NCBI RefSeq assembly: GCF_002088235.1
Contig: NZ_AQQV01000006.1
Location: 1 to 64,000, forward strand
Direction: 5' to 3'
DNA: 64,000 nucleotides
From: Oceanococcus atlanticus
GTDB taxonomy: Bacteria > Pseudomonadota > Gammaproteobacteria > Nevskiales > Oceanococcaceae
The notes under the pieces are model-generated. The model had not been told where the DNA came from. It saw only the letters and a program-made list of their open reading frames with translations, and made no database searches. Positions 30,006 to 39,008 of this stretch are shown piece by piece. The first letter of the stretch is position 1; the number at the start of each line of letters is the position of its first letter. The position numbers were made by a program, and so were the translations under genes.

Positions 30006-32075
30006 TCAACACAGATACAGACCCGAGACATCAATCGTGATGCCGATCACGGTGACGTCCAGGAATGTTCCCGAGCCGCAGGAAATGCTGCCGGATTTGC
30101 TGGGGATGAAATTGTTCCAGCTGACATAGCGGTTGTTGGTTTTGAAACCCGAACCAAATACGCCGTTGACATTGAAATCCGAGGAGCGGCTGCGGAAGCC
30201 ACCGGTCAGGTTGTGGTTGTCGGTGTCCAACCAAATGCTGCCCTTGGAACCCGTGATGCAACCGAAGATCGTACAGTTCTCACTGATGTTGATGGCCAGA
30301 TCCAGGTGCCGGATGTTGAGGTTGGTCAGACGCAGTTCATTGCCACAGCTGGCGGTGTCGCAGTCACGCAGATTCAGATTCACCGGCTGGCTGGTGATAA
30401 CCCGGAATGACCCGGTATTGGCGGCTTTACCTGAGGTTGTGCAACCGGTGCCACCGGCGGCGCAGATGTCGATACTGCTGGCCACCGGAGCGGCGGACGC
30501 TGTCATCTCTTCACGATCACCGGTGTTGGTGGCAAAGCTCAAGCTACTGGCGGCGTCGTCCGCACGGTAGCGGATGCGTTGCGCACCACCGCTTTCGTCA
30601 ATCGAAATCTCAGTGTGCCGTTGAATGCTGCTGAGCTGGGCAATGGTGTAGGTTTCCTTGGCGTTGGCGTCAGCCTGTTCTCGCAATTCCACCCGGAACG
30701 GATTGCCCGCCACCGAGTCCAGTTCCAGGGCCAGCGGGGCTTGCTGTGCGGCAACCCGTTTCAGGCCGCTGATACGCGCCGTCAGGATCGATGTGCCTGG
30801 TACTTCAAGCAAGGTCACCCCATCCATGCCGGCCGGTACCCGGATGTCCGGACCGTTGCTTAGCAAGGCCTCAATGTGGCCGAGGTCATCACCACCCAGG
30901 TCCAGATCGAAGTCACCAGCGGTGCCAAAACTCAGGCTCATGCTGGTCGGGATCTGGGCCAGTTCAAGATCGACAATGCTGGCGCTGCCGAACAGGCCGC
31001 CCACACCATCGGCGGTGATGTGGATCAAATCCACGTCCTGGCTGCCGCTGTAGCTCAGCGTACGATCACCTTCCGGGCTTTCCGCCAGACTCAAATTCAG
31101 CGCGGTCGGCAACTGGTCGATCAGTGCGGTGACAACTTGGGCAGGTGCCTGGCTGTGATCAACAAACAGGATGTCTGCCGTGCTGGAGGCGGAGGCGCCC
31201 AGTTGCACGCTAACCTGGTCGCCCAGAGCCACATCAACGTTAGCGCTGCCGGGCACAGGGGCCAGATTCAATGACAGATCCAGGCCTAGATCACGTGCAC
31301 CTCCGGCGCCCTGGCTGAACTGACTGGCAATCAAAGTCAGATCGTCGCCGGCTTTGCGGGTGGTCAAGCTCACCCCGATCTGCGAGTCATCCAGCGCACC
31401 GGTCAGGCTGACCGCCGCGGAGAACTGCTCGGGTGCCCGGCTGGTGCTGGCGTCATAGCCCAGCGCAAACAGTGCGTCAGACTCGGCACGCGGATCATCA
31501 ATGACGGCTTCGATCTTCAGTGGCAGAGGCTTGTTGCCCAGCAGCCCGCCGAGCAAACCGCGCAGGCCAAGGCGGGCACCAATGCGATCCACGCGCATGG
31601 TGACGCGATTGGCGCCGGAAATGGACAGGCTCGCGGTGATGTCTGGCACCGAGTCGCCGTCCACGTCGATCAAAGTGGGCAGGTTGAGCAGACCACTGGC
31701 CTGGCCCTGGCGTCCATCGATCTCATATTCCCAGGTGTAGTTGAGCGCGCTGGGCAGCAGGGCCAGGATGTCGACCAAATCGAGAACATCACCGAGGCCG
31801 AGCGGATCCAGGACATCGCCAAGTGGATCATCCTGGGCTGCCGCTTGCGGGCGGTTCAGGAAGGGTTCCAGCACACCGGCAAAATTGACCTGCCCGAGCA
31901 ATCCGCTCAGCTGTTCGCTGAGTTGCAGTTGCTCGCTGCCGCTGAGTGAGGAAAAGGCCTGTTGTGCATCTTCAGGCGTTGATACGTAGGTTGCCTGGCT
32001 GGCGCTGAGTACGCTGGCCGTGGCGGCAACTACAAAACCTGCGGTCAGCCGCAGGAATCGGGGTGTCGCGTCCAT
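30006..32075 (-). CDS. Large secreted beta-rich protein of unknown function
   Basis: About 689 residues with a Sec signal peptide (LTAGFVVAATASVLSAS, cleavage near SQA). The mature protein is rich in Gly, Ser, Asp, Leu and alternating hydrophobic residues, typical of beta-sheet or beta-helix proteins. A loop GDPLG-DVLDPLGLGDVLDL is repeated in type early on. The last 130 residues contain at least seven Cys in short pairs (CAAGGTGC, CDTASC, CTIFGC) plus a terminal Cys, suggesting disulfides outside the cytoplasm. It ends LYLC with no sorting signal I recognise. The start at ATG 32075 has GGGAGA upstream; upstream extension is hydrophilic. I do not recognise the family. Confidence 0.75.
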   Translation of the reverse strand: MDATPRFLRLTAGFVVAATASVLSASQATYVSTPEDAQQAFSSLSGSEQLQLSEQLSGLLGQVNFAGVLEPFLNRPQAAAQDDPLGDVLDPLGLGDVLDLVDILALLPSALNYTWEYEIDGRQGQASGLLNLPTLIDVDGDSVPDITASLSISGANRVTMRVDRIGARLGLRGLLGGLLGNKPLPLKIEAVIDDPRAESDALFALGYDASTSRAPEQFSAAVSLTGALDDSQIGVSLTTRKAGDDLTLIASQFSQGAGGARDLGLDLSLNLAPVPGSANVDVALGDQVSVQLGASASSTADILFVDHSQAPAQVVTALIDQLPTALNLSLAESPEGDRTLSYSGSQDVDLIHITADGVGGLFGSASIVDLELAQIPTSMSLSFGTAGDFDLDLGGDDLGHIEALLSNGPDIRVPAGMDGVTLLEVPGTSILTARISGLKRVAAQQAPLALELDSVAGNPFRVELREQADANAKETYTIAQLSSIQRHTEISIDESGGAQRIRYRADDAASSLSFATNTGDREEMTASAAPVASSIDICAAGGTGCTTSGKAANTGSFRVITSQPVNLNLRDCDTASCGNELRLTNLNIRHLDLAINISENCTIFGCITGSKGSIWLDTDNHNLTGGFRSRSSDFNVNGVFGSGFKTNNRYVSWNNFIPSKSGSISCGSGTFLDVTVIGITIDVSGLYLC

Positions 32076-32266
32076 GTTGTCTCCCGTGTGGCAAGGCTGA
32101 CCTTCTTTTACGTCCTCTGCGTGACGCTTTCGGGTCATGCCTGTCCAATAAGCCCCCAAGCTTCAGATACTAGCAGGATGTTTCAAGCCTGTGCGCGAGT
32201 GCAGGTGACGGCTGCTAAGATGCGCATCCTTTCAAGCCTATTGGGGCTTTGCCCCGAGGATGTGCT

Positions 32267-33334
32267 GTGCTGGACCGTGGTGCCATCGAACAAGCCTTGC
32301 GGGCATTTTCCGATGCCGTGATGGAATCGGACTTGCTGGAATACGTCCGCGACATCGCCTTTGATGCACAGACGCTGAGTCTGAACATCTGCCTGCCGTT
32401 CCCGGCCCGCCGCTACGCGCAGAGCTTGCGTGCTGCACTGGCCGAGCACTTGGCTGGCTTGCTGGGTGGGCGTCAGCTGCAGCTGCAGATCGACTGGAAA
32501 GTGGAGCCGCAGGCGGTGCAAGGCAGTCTCAAGCCCTTGCCCGGCATTCGCAACATTATTGCGGTGGCCTCCGGCAAGGGTGGCGTGGGCAAATCCACGG
32601 TGTCGGCCAACCTGGCCATTGCGCTGGCGGCCGAGGGCGCCAGTGTGGGTATGCTTGATGCTGACATCTACGGCCCCAGCCAGCCGCGCATGCTCGGTGT
32701 TGCCGAGGCCAAGCCCGAGGTGCTGGAGCAGAAGATGATGCTGCCGGTGGCCGCGCATGGCGTGGCCCTGATGTCGATCGGACTGCTGGTGGATGAAGAG
32801 CAGCCGACCATCTGGCGCGGGCCGATGGTGACCCAGGCGCTGCATCAGTTGCTCAGCGAGACGCGCTGGCCTGAGCTCGACTATCTGATCATCGACATGC
32901 CGCCGGGCACCGGTGACACGCAGCTGTCCCTGGCCCAGCGTATTCCGGTCAGCGGTGCGGTGATCGTGACCACGCCGCAGGACATCGCCCTGCTGGATGC
33001 GCGCAAGGGTCTGAAGATGTTCGAGAAGGTTGGTGTTAGCGTGCTCGGCATCGTGGAAAACATGAGCACCCACATTTGCTCCAACTGCGGGCATGAAGAC
33101 CCGATCTTCGGCAGCGGCGGCGGGCAGGCCATGGCCACCCAGTACAATGTGCCCTTGCTTGGGCAGTTGCCACTGAGCGCCGGCGTGCGGCTGCAGGCCG
33201 ACAGCGGCCGGCCGACCGTGGCTGCTGAGCCGGACGGGCCGCTGGCCGCCGGTTATTTCCAGGTTGCACGCCGCACCGCACTGGCCTTGAGCCGCGGTGG
33301 CGCAGCCGAGTTCCCTGATATTGTTGTCGAATAA
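32267..33334 (+). CDS. mrp: Iron-sulfur carrier P-loop ATPase Mrp/ApbC
   Basis: About 355 residues. An N-terminal DUF59/MIP18-like domain (about residues 5-85) precedes a deviant Walker A, ASGKGGVGKST, and a C-terminal CSNCGH cluster-binding motif. It holds and delivers [4Fe-4S] clusters to apoproteins in the cytoplasm. GTG 32267 is chosen because GAGGA lies 6 bases upstream; a TTG at 32249 would add six residues. A GC hairpin (GGGGC-TTT-GCCCC, 32243-32255) sits just before the ribosome site. A TGC-TAAGAT extended -10 at about 32213-32221 is a plausible promoter. It is divergent from the secreted-protein gene. Confidence 0.95.
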   Translation: MLDRGAIEQALRAFSDAVMESDLLEYVRDIAFDAQTLSLNICLPFPARRYAQSLRAALAEHLAGLLGGRQLQLQIDWKVEPQAVQGSLKPLPGIRNIIAVASGKGGVGKSTVSANLAIALAAEGASVGMLDADIYGPSQPRMLGVAEAKPEVLEQKMMLPVAAHGVALMSIGLLVDEEQPTIWRGPMVTQALHQLLSETRWPELDYLIIDMPPGTGDTQLSLAQRIPVSGAVIVTTPQDIALLDARKGLKMFEKVGVSVLGIVENMSTHICSNCGHEDPIFGSGGGQAMATQYNVPLLGQLPLSAGVRLQADSGRPTVAAEPDGPLAAGYFQVARRTALALSRGGAAEFPDIVVE

Positions 33335-33361
33335 CGCCGACCCACCATTGCGGATGCAAGC

Positions 33362-33928
33362 ATGAGTATCAAATCGGATCGCTGGATCAAGCGCATGGCC
33401 GAATCCCACGGCATGATCGAACCCTTCGAGGCGGGCCAGATGCGTGAGCATCACAACGGCCCCATCGTGTCGTACGGGGTTTCAAGCTACGGCTACGACG
33501 TGCGTTGTGCCGACGAATTCAAGATCTTCACCAACATCAACTCGGCGGTGGTTGATCCCAAAGCGTTCTCGGAAGACAGTTTCGTCGACTTCAAAGGGGA
33601 TGTGTGCATCATCCCGCCCAATTCCTTTGCCTTGGCACGCACGGTTGAATACTTCCGCATTCCGCGCAGCGTGCTGACCATCTGTCTGGGCAAGAGCACC
33701 TACGCGCGTTGCGGCATCATCGTCAATGTGACGCCGCTGGAACCGGAGTGGGAGGGCCATGTGACCCTGGAGTTTTCCAACACGACGCCGCTGCCGGCCA
33801 AAATTTACGCCAACGAAGGTGTTGCGCAGATGCTGTTTCTGGAATCCGATGAGGTTTGCGAGACCTCTTACATGGACCGCAAGGGCAAATACCAAGGACA
33901 GCGTGGTGTCACGCTGCCGCGCACATGA
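33362..33928 (+). CDS. dcd: dCTP deaminase
   Basis: 188 residues, the usual length of the proteobacterial homotrimeric enzyme that converts dCTP to dUTP for thymidylate synthesis. Conserved segments include [29 protein letters not shown], the catalytic [17 protein letters not shown] and the C-terminal [12 protein letters not shown]. It follows mrp after 27 bases and overlaps the PCuAC start as ATGA. Confidence 0.97.
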   Translation: MSIKSDRWIKRMAESHGMIEPFEAGQMREHHNGPIVSYGVSSYGYDVRCADEFKIFTNINSAVVDPKAFSEDSFVDFKGDVCIIPPNSFALARTVEYFRIPRSVLTICLGKSTYARCGIIVNVTPLEPEWEGHVTLEFSNTTPLPAKIYANEGVAQMLFLESDEVCETSYMDRKGKYQGQRGVTLPRT

Positions 33929-34416
33929 GCACGCTGATGAAGCCGCTGCTTGCGACCCTTTTTGTCGTTTGGCTGAGTGCCTGCGGCGCCCCCGAGCCCG
34001 CCACGCCGATGACGCAGGCCGAAGCGGTCAGCATCGAAGAGGCGTGGATTCGTGAAACACCGCCGGGCGCCAAGGTCAGCGCGGGTTATATGCGGCTGGT
34101 TAATGCCGCCGACGCGCCGGCGCGTCTCATCGGCGCAACATTGGCCGAGGCCGCGCGCGCGGAAATCCACACCATGTTCATGCAGGACGGCATGATGCGC
34201 ATGCGGCAACTGGAAAATGGTCTGGAGATTCCGGCCCGTGGCCAGGCCGCGCTCAAGGTCGGTGGTGATCACCTCATGCTGATGGGGCTGAACACGGCGC
34301 TGACCAGCGGCGCTCAGCTGTCCTTGCAGCTGCAGTTTGCCGACGGTTCAAGTACAAACATCAGCGTGCCGGTCAAGCCGGCGATGGGCGCGGCAGACAG
34401 CCACGCCCATCATTGA
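33925..34416 (+). CDS. PCuAC-type periplasmic copper chaperone lipoprotein
   Basis: About 163 residues with a lipoprotein signal ending VVWLSAC and a PCuAC (DUF461) domain. The copper-binding set is visible: EIHTM at about residue 84, a Met-rich stretch [10 protein letters not shown] and DHLMLMG. The tail ends DSHAHH, an extra His-rich metal ligand patch. These proteins hand Cu(I) to cytochrome oxidase assembly factors. ATG 33925 overlaps the dcd stop as ATGA, so expression may be coupled. No Sco gene is next to it. Confidence 0.9.
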   Translation: MSTLMKPLLATLFVVWLSACGAPEPATPMTQAEAVSIEEAWIRETPPGAKVSAGYMRLVNAADAPARLIGATLAEAARAEIHTMFMQDGMMRMRQLENGLEIPARGQAALKVGGDHLMLMGLNTALTSGAQLSLQLQFADGSSTNISVPVKPAMGAADSHAHH

Positions 34417-34447
34417 GGCGAAACGGCCAAAGCCCATCCGTTTCGCC
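34417..34447. terminator. Hairpin between convergent genes
   Basis: A perfect 10-bp stem (GGCGAAACGG/CCGTTTCGCC) with an 11-base loop starts right after the PCuAC stop codon. No clear U-tract follows on either strand, so intrinsic termination would be weak. It may act as an RNA end stabiliser for both convergent genes. Confidence 0.5.
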
Positions 34448-34455
34448 GTTGGTAC

Positions 34456-35301
34456 TCAGCTGCGCAGGCGGCGCCCGAGCTTGAAGGCCCCGGTCAGCAG
34501 GGCCTGGTAGTTGGCCGGCAGGCTGCGCTGGAAGGAGTCGATGGCGCGTGCGTCGAGCCCGATCAGAATGCGCCGGGCGTTCTTGCGCACCCCTTTGAGG
34601 ATGGTCGCAGCAGCCTGATCGGCTGTGGTCGAGAACAGCTTTTCGAACTCGGCGGTGCTTTTCTCGCCATCCACCCCGGTAAGGTCCTTCATGCTCGCAT
34701 TGATGCGGGCCGAACGTGCGATATTGGTTTTGATGCCGCCCGGGTGCACACAGCTGGCGGACACCCCGTGGCTGGCCAGATCAAGTTCCTGACGCAGCGA
34801 TTCGGTGAAGCCGCGCACCGCGAACTTGCTCGCGTTGTAGCCGCTTTGCGTGGGTTGCGAAAACAGCCCAAACACGCTGGAAATGTTGATCACATGGCCA
34901 TCGCCGCTGGCTTTGAGATGCGGCAGGAAGGCTTTGGTGCCGTAGACCACGCCCCAGAAATTGATGTTCATGATCCATTCGTAATCTTCGATCGAGGTGC
35001 CGGCGACACTGCCCGCCAGGGCCACGCCCGCGTTGTTGAAGATCAGATTGACCTGGCCATGCTCGGCCACCACCTGGTCAGCCCAGGCATAGACGGCGGC
35101 GCGATCGGCCACATCCAGGCGCTGCTGGGTCACTTTGACGCCTTTGTCGGCGAGCAGGGCCGCGGTTTCCGCCAGGCCAGTTTCATTGACATCGGAAATC
35201 GCTACGGCGCAGCCCGCATCGGCCAGTTGCAGCGCCAGTGCGCGACCAATACCTGAGCCCGCGCCGGTGATGGCCGCGACCTTATTGCTGAAGTTTTTCA
35301 T
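34456..35301 (-). CDS. SDR-family oxidoreductase
   Basis: 281 residues. Classical short-chain dehydrogenase motifs are present: the dinucleotide loop GAGSGIGRALA, the NNAGVAL motif, the catalytic SSVFG and the YNASK pair. It binds NAD(P)H in the cytoplasm. Asp38 after the second strand (ISDVN) favours NAD(H). The substrate is unknown. The long C-terminal tail (ILIGLDARAIDSFQRSLP) is common in acyl/lipid SDRs. It starts at ATG 35301. Confidence 0.9.
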   Translation of the reverse strand: MKNFSNKVAAITGAGSGIGRALALQLADAGCAVAISDVNETGLAETAALLADKGVKVTQQRLDVADRAAVYAWADQVVAEHGQVNLIFNNAGVALAGSVAGTSIEDYEWIMNINFWGVVYGTKAFLPHLKASGDGHVINISSVFGLFSQPTQSGYNASKFAVRGFTESLRQELDLASHGVSASCVHPGGIKTNIARSARINASMKDLTGVDGEKSTAEFEKLFSTTADQAAATILKGVRKNARRILIGLDARAIDSFQRSLPANYQALLTGAFKLGRRLRS

Positions 35302-35374
35302 GGTTTTACTCGGTTGGCGCGGCGTCTGCGTTGCGCCGCCTGTCTGCGCCGGGTGTCCGGCGGGCCGGCATTAT

Positions 35375-35409
35375 GAAAGAAAAAGGGCGCCATCGTCGCG
35401 ATGGCGCCC
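35375..35409 (-). terminator. Rho-independent terminator downstream of the PF10118 gene
   Basis: A perfect 11-bp stem GGGCGCCATCG/CGATGGCGCCC (35385-35395 and 35399-35409) with a 3-base loop is followed on the minus strand by TTTTTCTTTC. It lies 28 bases past the stop of the PF10118-family gene and before the SDR gene, so the two are separate units. Confidence 0.93.
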
Positions 35410-35436
35410 GTGGCGTCCCGCCAAAGGGGGGGGAGA

Positions 35437-36324
35437 TCAGGACGCCTGTTGCACGGAGGCTGGGAAGTCCTCCAGCAATTTGAGGAACTGACGGTTGTCG
35501 TGATCCCAGGGATGGAAGCTGGGGCGGAAGTAATCGGCCCACGGTTTGGCCATCTTGCGGAAGTAGCCAAGTTCGCCGAACGAGACTTTGAAGAAGTTCT
35601 TCCAGCCGCGCGCGTTGGTCAGCTCGCCATCCTTGCGCAGCGTGCGCAGGTAGTAGTACGCCACCACGCTCCACAGTATCGGCGTGGCGACCAGCAGGCC
35701 GCCGGCGCGGTTGGCGTAGGCCAGCGCGCCCTTACCCATGACCTGCTCCCACACGTCATAGGCGACGGCTTTGTGCTCGGTCTCTTCCAGTGCATGCCAG
35801 GTCCAGACATTGGCAAAAGCGGGGTCGGAGCCTTCCAGGATGCGCGGCTCGCGCAGCAGGCCGTCCGCCATGATCGCGGTGAAGTGCTCAAGGGCGATGG
35901 TCGCCGACAGCTGGAACGAGTCCGGGGTGATCTTCTGCGCCGTACCGAGCAGCCATTTGACGAAGCGTTCCTGCTGTTCCGAGTCTTCGATGGCGGCAAA
36001 AACCGCATCGTTGTAGTCCTCGTGCTCGCGTCCGTGCATGGCTTCCTGACCAATGAAGGCGGTGACCGCCTTGGCCAGCTCCGGATCGGTGATCTGATCA
36101 CGGTAGTTGCGCACCGCCTTGATGAAGAAGCGCTCGCCAACCGGGAACAGGATCGACAAGGTGTTCATGAAATGGCTCAGGTGCTTGCCGTGGCCATTCC
36201 AGTCCTTGATTTTGCCTGCCGGGAGGTTGAATTCGATGTCGCGCCGCGTCGGCAGCACTTCAGCACGAGGCTGGGAGGCCTTGCGCGCCTTGCGTGGGGT
36301 CGGGGATGTGGTTTCCGTTTGCAT
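35437..36324 (-). CDS. PF10118-family 'metal-dependent hydrolase' with di-iron-type motifs
   Basis: 295 residues of the PF10118 family, named predicted metal-dependent hydrolase. Helices carry Glu64 (PVGERFF), Glu94-xx-His97 (QEAMHGREH), Glu146 (ALEHFTA) and Glu181-xx-His184 (EETEHKAVAYD). That is the E...ExxH...E...ExxH layout of ferritin-like di-iron oxygenases. A hydrophobic stretch at about residues 205-225 (GLLVATPILWSVVAYYYL) may bind lipid or membrane. ATG 36324 has GAGAGG upstream. The promoter contains a perfect palindrome, suggesting local repression. The terminator downstream makes it monocistronic. Confidence 0.85.
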   Translation of the reverse strand: MQTETTSPTPRKARKASQPRAEVLPTRRDIEFNLPAGKIKDWNGHGKHLSHFMNTLSILFPVGERFFIKAVRNYRDQITDPELAKAVTAFIGQEAMHGREHEDYNDAVFAAIEDSEQQERFVKWLLGTAQKITPDSFQLSATIALEHFTAIMADGLLREPRILEGSDPAFANVWTWHALEETEHKAVAYDVWEQVMGKGALAYANRAGGLLVATPILWSVVAYYYLRTLRKDGELTNARGWKNFFKVSFGELGYFRKMAKPWADYFRPSFHPWDHDNRQFLKLLEDFPASVQQAS

Positions 36325-36354
36325 TGCCGCACCTCTCATTAGCACAGTCATAAT

Positions 36355-36376
36355 TGTTACATGGATTAATGTAACA
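36355..36376. promoter_or_regulatory. 22-bp palindromic operator in the PF10118 gene promoter
   Basis: TGTTACAT-N6-ATGTAACA, perfect 8-bp half-sites. On the minus strand the site spans a weak -35 (TTACAT) and the spacer before a -10-like TATGAC at 36352-36347, so a bound protein would block RNA polymerase. The form suits a TetR-family dimer. No regulator gene is adjacent. The remaining bases 36377-36519 show no gene. Confidence 0.65.
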
Positions 36377-36519
36377 GTAGATGGTGCGGTGCGCAAACAT
36401 TTCGTATGGTGGGATGGTTAAATCCATTAAAAACATGCAGTTATTCTTTTATTGCGCGCACGCCAACGACGCGGGGCCTAGCATTTCGACCCGCGAAGTC
36501 AGGGTTGGAGAGTTCGGGT

Positions 36520-37239
36520 TTAAGGCGCGGGCGTTGTGGGCAGGCTTTTCAGCGAGAAGCCGATCACCGGATCGTCCTTGCGCTGCTGCTCGACCTGAAC
36601 CAGTCGATAGCCCAGCTCAGGCGCGACCCAGAAACGCGTGGTTTTCTTGGGGTCGTTGATGCGTTCGACGCGGATCGTGCGGAAGGTTCCGGCGGGCACG
36701 CTGATGGTGTCTTCACCGGTGACCGCGAGGGTGTACTGCTTGGTGCGGTCGTCGTCGGCCACGGTCACATTGAGGCGGCGCTCCTCGACCGGGAAGCTCA
36801 TGCCCTCAACCAGACGCAGCGCCTCAAGTTGCACGGCCAGGCGATCGACCGCGCCATCTTCCCATGCGCGCTCGACCCCGTTGTGGTCGGTGATGGTCTG
36901 CTGCTGGGCATCGAAGGTGAGGCTGAAATTCTCGTCATCGGCGCCGACGCCGCTGCGGTGATAGCGGAAGAAGCGCGGCGTGATGCGCCCGTCGTTGACG
37001 CAGAACTCGCTGCGTTCGGTGATGCTGCCAGTGGCCCAGCGAAACAGCCAGGATGGTTTGGCGGTGTAGCTGTGGACGAAGCAGTTGTCGGCGTCCTTGA
37101 CCAGGCTCAGGGTGGCCGAGCCGAGGGTGGTGTCGCCGCGATAAAGGCGGAAATCGGCGCTGAACGGTTCCAGCCGGTCTGCCTGGGCGGCACCGGCGAA
37201 CAGCAGCAGTACAACAGGCAGCAGGCGGATCAGGCGCAT
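36520..37239 (-). CDS. DUF3108 periplasmic protein
   Basis: 239 residues with a Sec signal peptide (LLPVVLLLFAGAAQA) and a DUF3108 domain (FSADFRLYRGDTTLGSATLSL at the start; VPAGTFRTIRVERI and TRFWVAPELGYRLVQVE late). The fold is probably a lipocalin or LolA-like beta-sheet. Its function is unknown. It is a frequent neighbour of purN in gammaproteobacteria; here the start overlaps the purN stop by one base (TGATG). Confidence 0.88.
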   Translation of the reverse strand: MRLIRLLPVVLLLFAGAAQADRLEPFSADFRLYRGDTTLGSATLSLVKDADNCFVHSYTAKPSWLFRWATGSITERSEFCVNDGRITPRFFRYHRSGVGADDENFSLTFDAQQQTITDHNGVERAWEDGAVDRLAVQLEALRLVEGMSFPVEERRLNVTVADDDRTKQYTLAVTGEDTISVPAGTFRTIRVERINDPKKTTRFWVAPELGYRLVQVEQQRKDDPVIGFSLKSLPTTPAP

Positions 37240-37886
37240 CAGTAGTCTCCTAACAGCGGTTGGTGCAGGGGCTGATCATCAAGGACGGCGATGCCGTCAC
37301 GCCATTGCAGGCGGCCAGACGCAGCCCAACTGAGAACCTCGGGATACAGTGCAAGTTCCACGTTTTCCATCAGGCGGCGTGCCAGCGAGGCTTCATCGTC
37401 ATCTGCCTGGATGCGGATGCGGCCTTGTTTGATCACCGCCCCGGCATCCAACTCTTCGGTCACATAATGAATGCTGGCGCCGTGCCAGGTGTCGCCGTTT
37501 TCGAGGGCCTGGCGATGGGTGTGCAGACCGCGATACAGAGGCAACAGGGATGGATGGATGTTGAACATCCGGCCTTTGAAACGGCGGATGAAGCCGGGCG
37601 TGAGTATGCGCATGAAGCCGGCCAGCGCGATGATGTCGGGCTGAGCCGCCTCCAGCGCATCGCCCAGCGCCTGATCAAAATGCTCGCGATCCGGATAGGC
37701 GCGGTGGTCCACCGTGGCATGCGCCACCCCGAAGTCCGCCGCACGCTGCAAACCGGCGACGTCGGGGCGGTTGCTCAGCACCAGGCTGGGTGTGGCAGGG
37801 ATGCGTCCATCGGCACAGGCTTCCAGGATGGCCTGCAGGTTGCGACCGGTGCCTGAAATCAGCACCGCCAGGCGAGGCGCGCTCAC
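37239..37886 (-). CDS. purN: Phosphoribosylglycinamide formyltransferase
   Basis: 215 residues. It transfers formyl from 10-formyl-THF to GAR, the third step of purine synthesis. Motifs: [12 protein letters not shown] near the start, [14 protein letters not shown] with catalytic Asn and His, and [10 protein letters not shown] with the Asp. The GTG at 37886 is chosen because it overlaps the purM stop as GTGA and begins the conserved LAVLISGTG. The longer frame upstream only shadows purM. Confidence 0.95.
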   Translation of the reverse strand: MSAPRLAVLISGTGRNLQAILEACADGRIPATPSLVLSNRPDVAGLQRAADFGVAHATVDHRAYPDREHFDQALGDALEAAQPDIIALAGFMRILTPGFIRRFKGRMFNIHPSLLPLYRGLHTHRQALENGDTWHGASIHYVTEELDAGAVIKQGRIRIQADDDEASLARRLMENVELALYPEVLSWAASGRLQWRDGIAVLDDQPLHQPLLGDY

Positions 37887-38926
37887 GCGTTGTAAACCAC
37901 CGCTTCGCCGCTGCGCGGCACCATGCGGCCGATCTCGAAGACCGTCTCGCCAGCGTGTTCGAGGGCACTGCGACAGGCCTCGACCTGATCCGGCGCGACC
38001 ACCAGCACCATGCCGATACCGCAGTTGAAGGTGCGGCGCATTTCGCTTTCGGCGATGTTGCCGGCTTGCTGCAGCCACTGGAACACCGCCGGGCGCGGCC
38101 ATGCAGCCATGTCGATCTGCGCGGCCAGCGTATCCGGCAGCACGCGCGGCAGGTTCTCGGTCAGACCGCCGCCGGTGATGTGGCACAGCGCGTGGATGCG
38201 TTTGTCGCCGATCAGCGGCAGCAGGGCTTTGACGTAGATGCGGGTCGGCGCCATCAGGGCTTCGATCAAGGTCTGGCCGCCGCAGTCCTGGGTCGGCTCA
38301 GCGCCGCTGCGTTCCAGCACCTTGCGAATCAGCGAGTAACCATTGGAATGCGGGCCACTGGAGGCCAGGCCAAGAATGACATCGCCGTCACCAACCTGGC
38401 TGCCGTCGAGGATGTCATCGCGCTCGACGATGCCCACGGTGAAGCCCGCGGCATCGAAATCTCCGGCGCTATACAGCCCCGGCATTTCTGCGGTTTCGCC
38501 ACCGATCAGGGCGCAGCCAGCGTCCTCGCAGCCAGCGGCGATACCGGCGATCACGCGGGCGGCAACACCGCGTTCGAGTTTGCCGGTGGCAAAGTAATCA
38601 AGAAAGAACAGTGGTTCGGCGCCACTCACCAGCACGTCGTTGACGCACATGGCGACCAGATCGCGGCCCAGGCCATCAAGGCGGTCGGAGTCGATACCCA
38701 GCTTGAGCTTGGTGCCGATGCCGTCGGTGCCCGAAACCAGCACCGGCTGGCGGTAGCCCTGCGGAACCTGGAAAAGACCGCCGAAGCCGCCCAGACCACC
38801 GAGCACTTCGGGGCGCTGGGTGCGCGCGATCAACGGTTTGATGTCTTCGACGAGCTGGTTGCCGGCGTCGATGTCGACACCCGCATCGCGGTAGCTCAAA
38901 GGTCCTTGGTCTGAGGGCGAGGGCAT
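37883..38926 (-). CDS. purM: Phosphoribosylformylglycinamidine cyclo-ligase
   Basis: About 347 residues. It makes aminoimidazole ribotide from FGAM and ATP in step five of purine synthesis. Motifs are [28 protein letters not shown], the DYFATGKL region and [16 protein letters not shown] 38926 is the conserved start. It is first in purM-purN-DUF3108 and divergent from the DUF2066 gene. Confidence 0.97.
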   Translation of the reverse strand: MPSPSDQGPLSYRDAGVDIDAGNQLVEDIKPLIARTQRPEVLGGLGGFGGLFQVPQGYRQPVLVSGTDGIGTKLKLGIDSDRLDGLGRDLVAMCVNDVLVSGAEPLFFLDYFATGKLERGVAARVIAGIAAGCEDAGCALIGGETAEMPGLYSAGDFDAAGFTVGIVERDDILDGSQVGDGDVILGLASSGPHSNGYSLIRKVLERSGAEPTQDCGGQTLIEALMAPTRIYVKALLPLIGDKRIHALCHITGGGLTENLPRVLPDTLAAQIDMAAWPRPAVFQWLQQAGNIAESEMRRTFNCGIGMVLVVAPDQVEACRSALEHAGETVFEIGRMVPRSGEAVVYNA

Positions 38927-38957
38927 GAGGCAGCCTGGTGGCGGTAAAACAGCGCGC

Positions 38958-38980
38958 ATTGTACCTTCCCCCGGTACACT
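38958..38980. promoter_or_regulatory. Back-to-back -10 elements between purM and the DUF2066 gene
   Basis: TGTACC-N7-GGTACA is an inverted repeat whose outer parts read TACAAT on the minus strand (38963-38958, toward purM) and TACACT on the plus strand (38975-38980, toward the DUF2066 gene). Both are good -10 hexamers; -35 elements are not obvious. A protein on the repeat would hit both promoters. Confidence 0.45.
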
Positions 38981-39008
38981 TGGCGTTTTCATCTGACCGA
39001 CAAGCCCG

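Noticed and set aside
32183-33454. 423-residue minus-strand reading frame
   Set aside because: Opposite mrp and the start of dcd; composition is the shadow type.
36377-36519. A small gene in the gap between the PF10118 and DUF3108 genes
   Set aside because: Short open frames there lack a ribosome site and continue as shadows of the DUF3108 gene.
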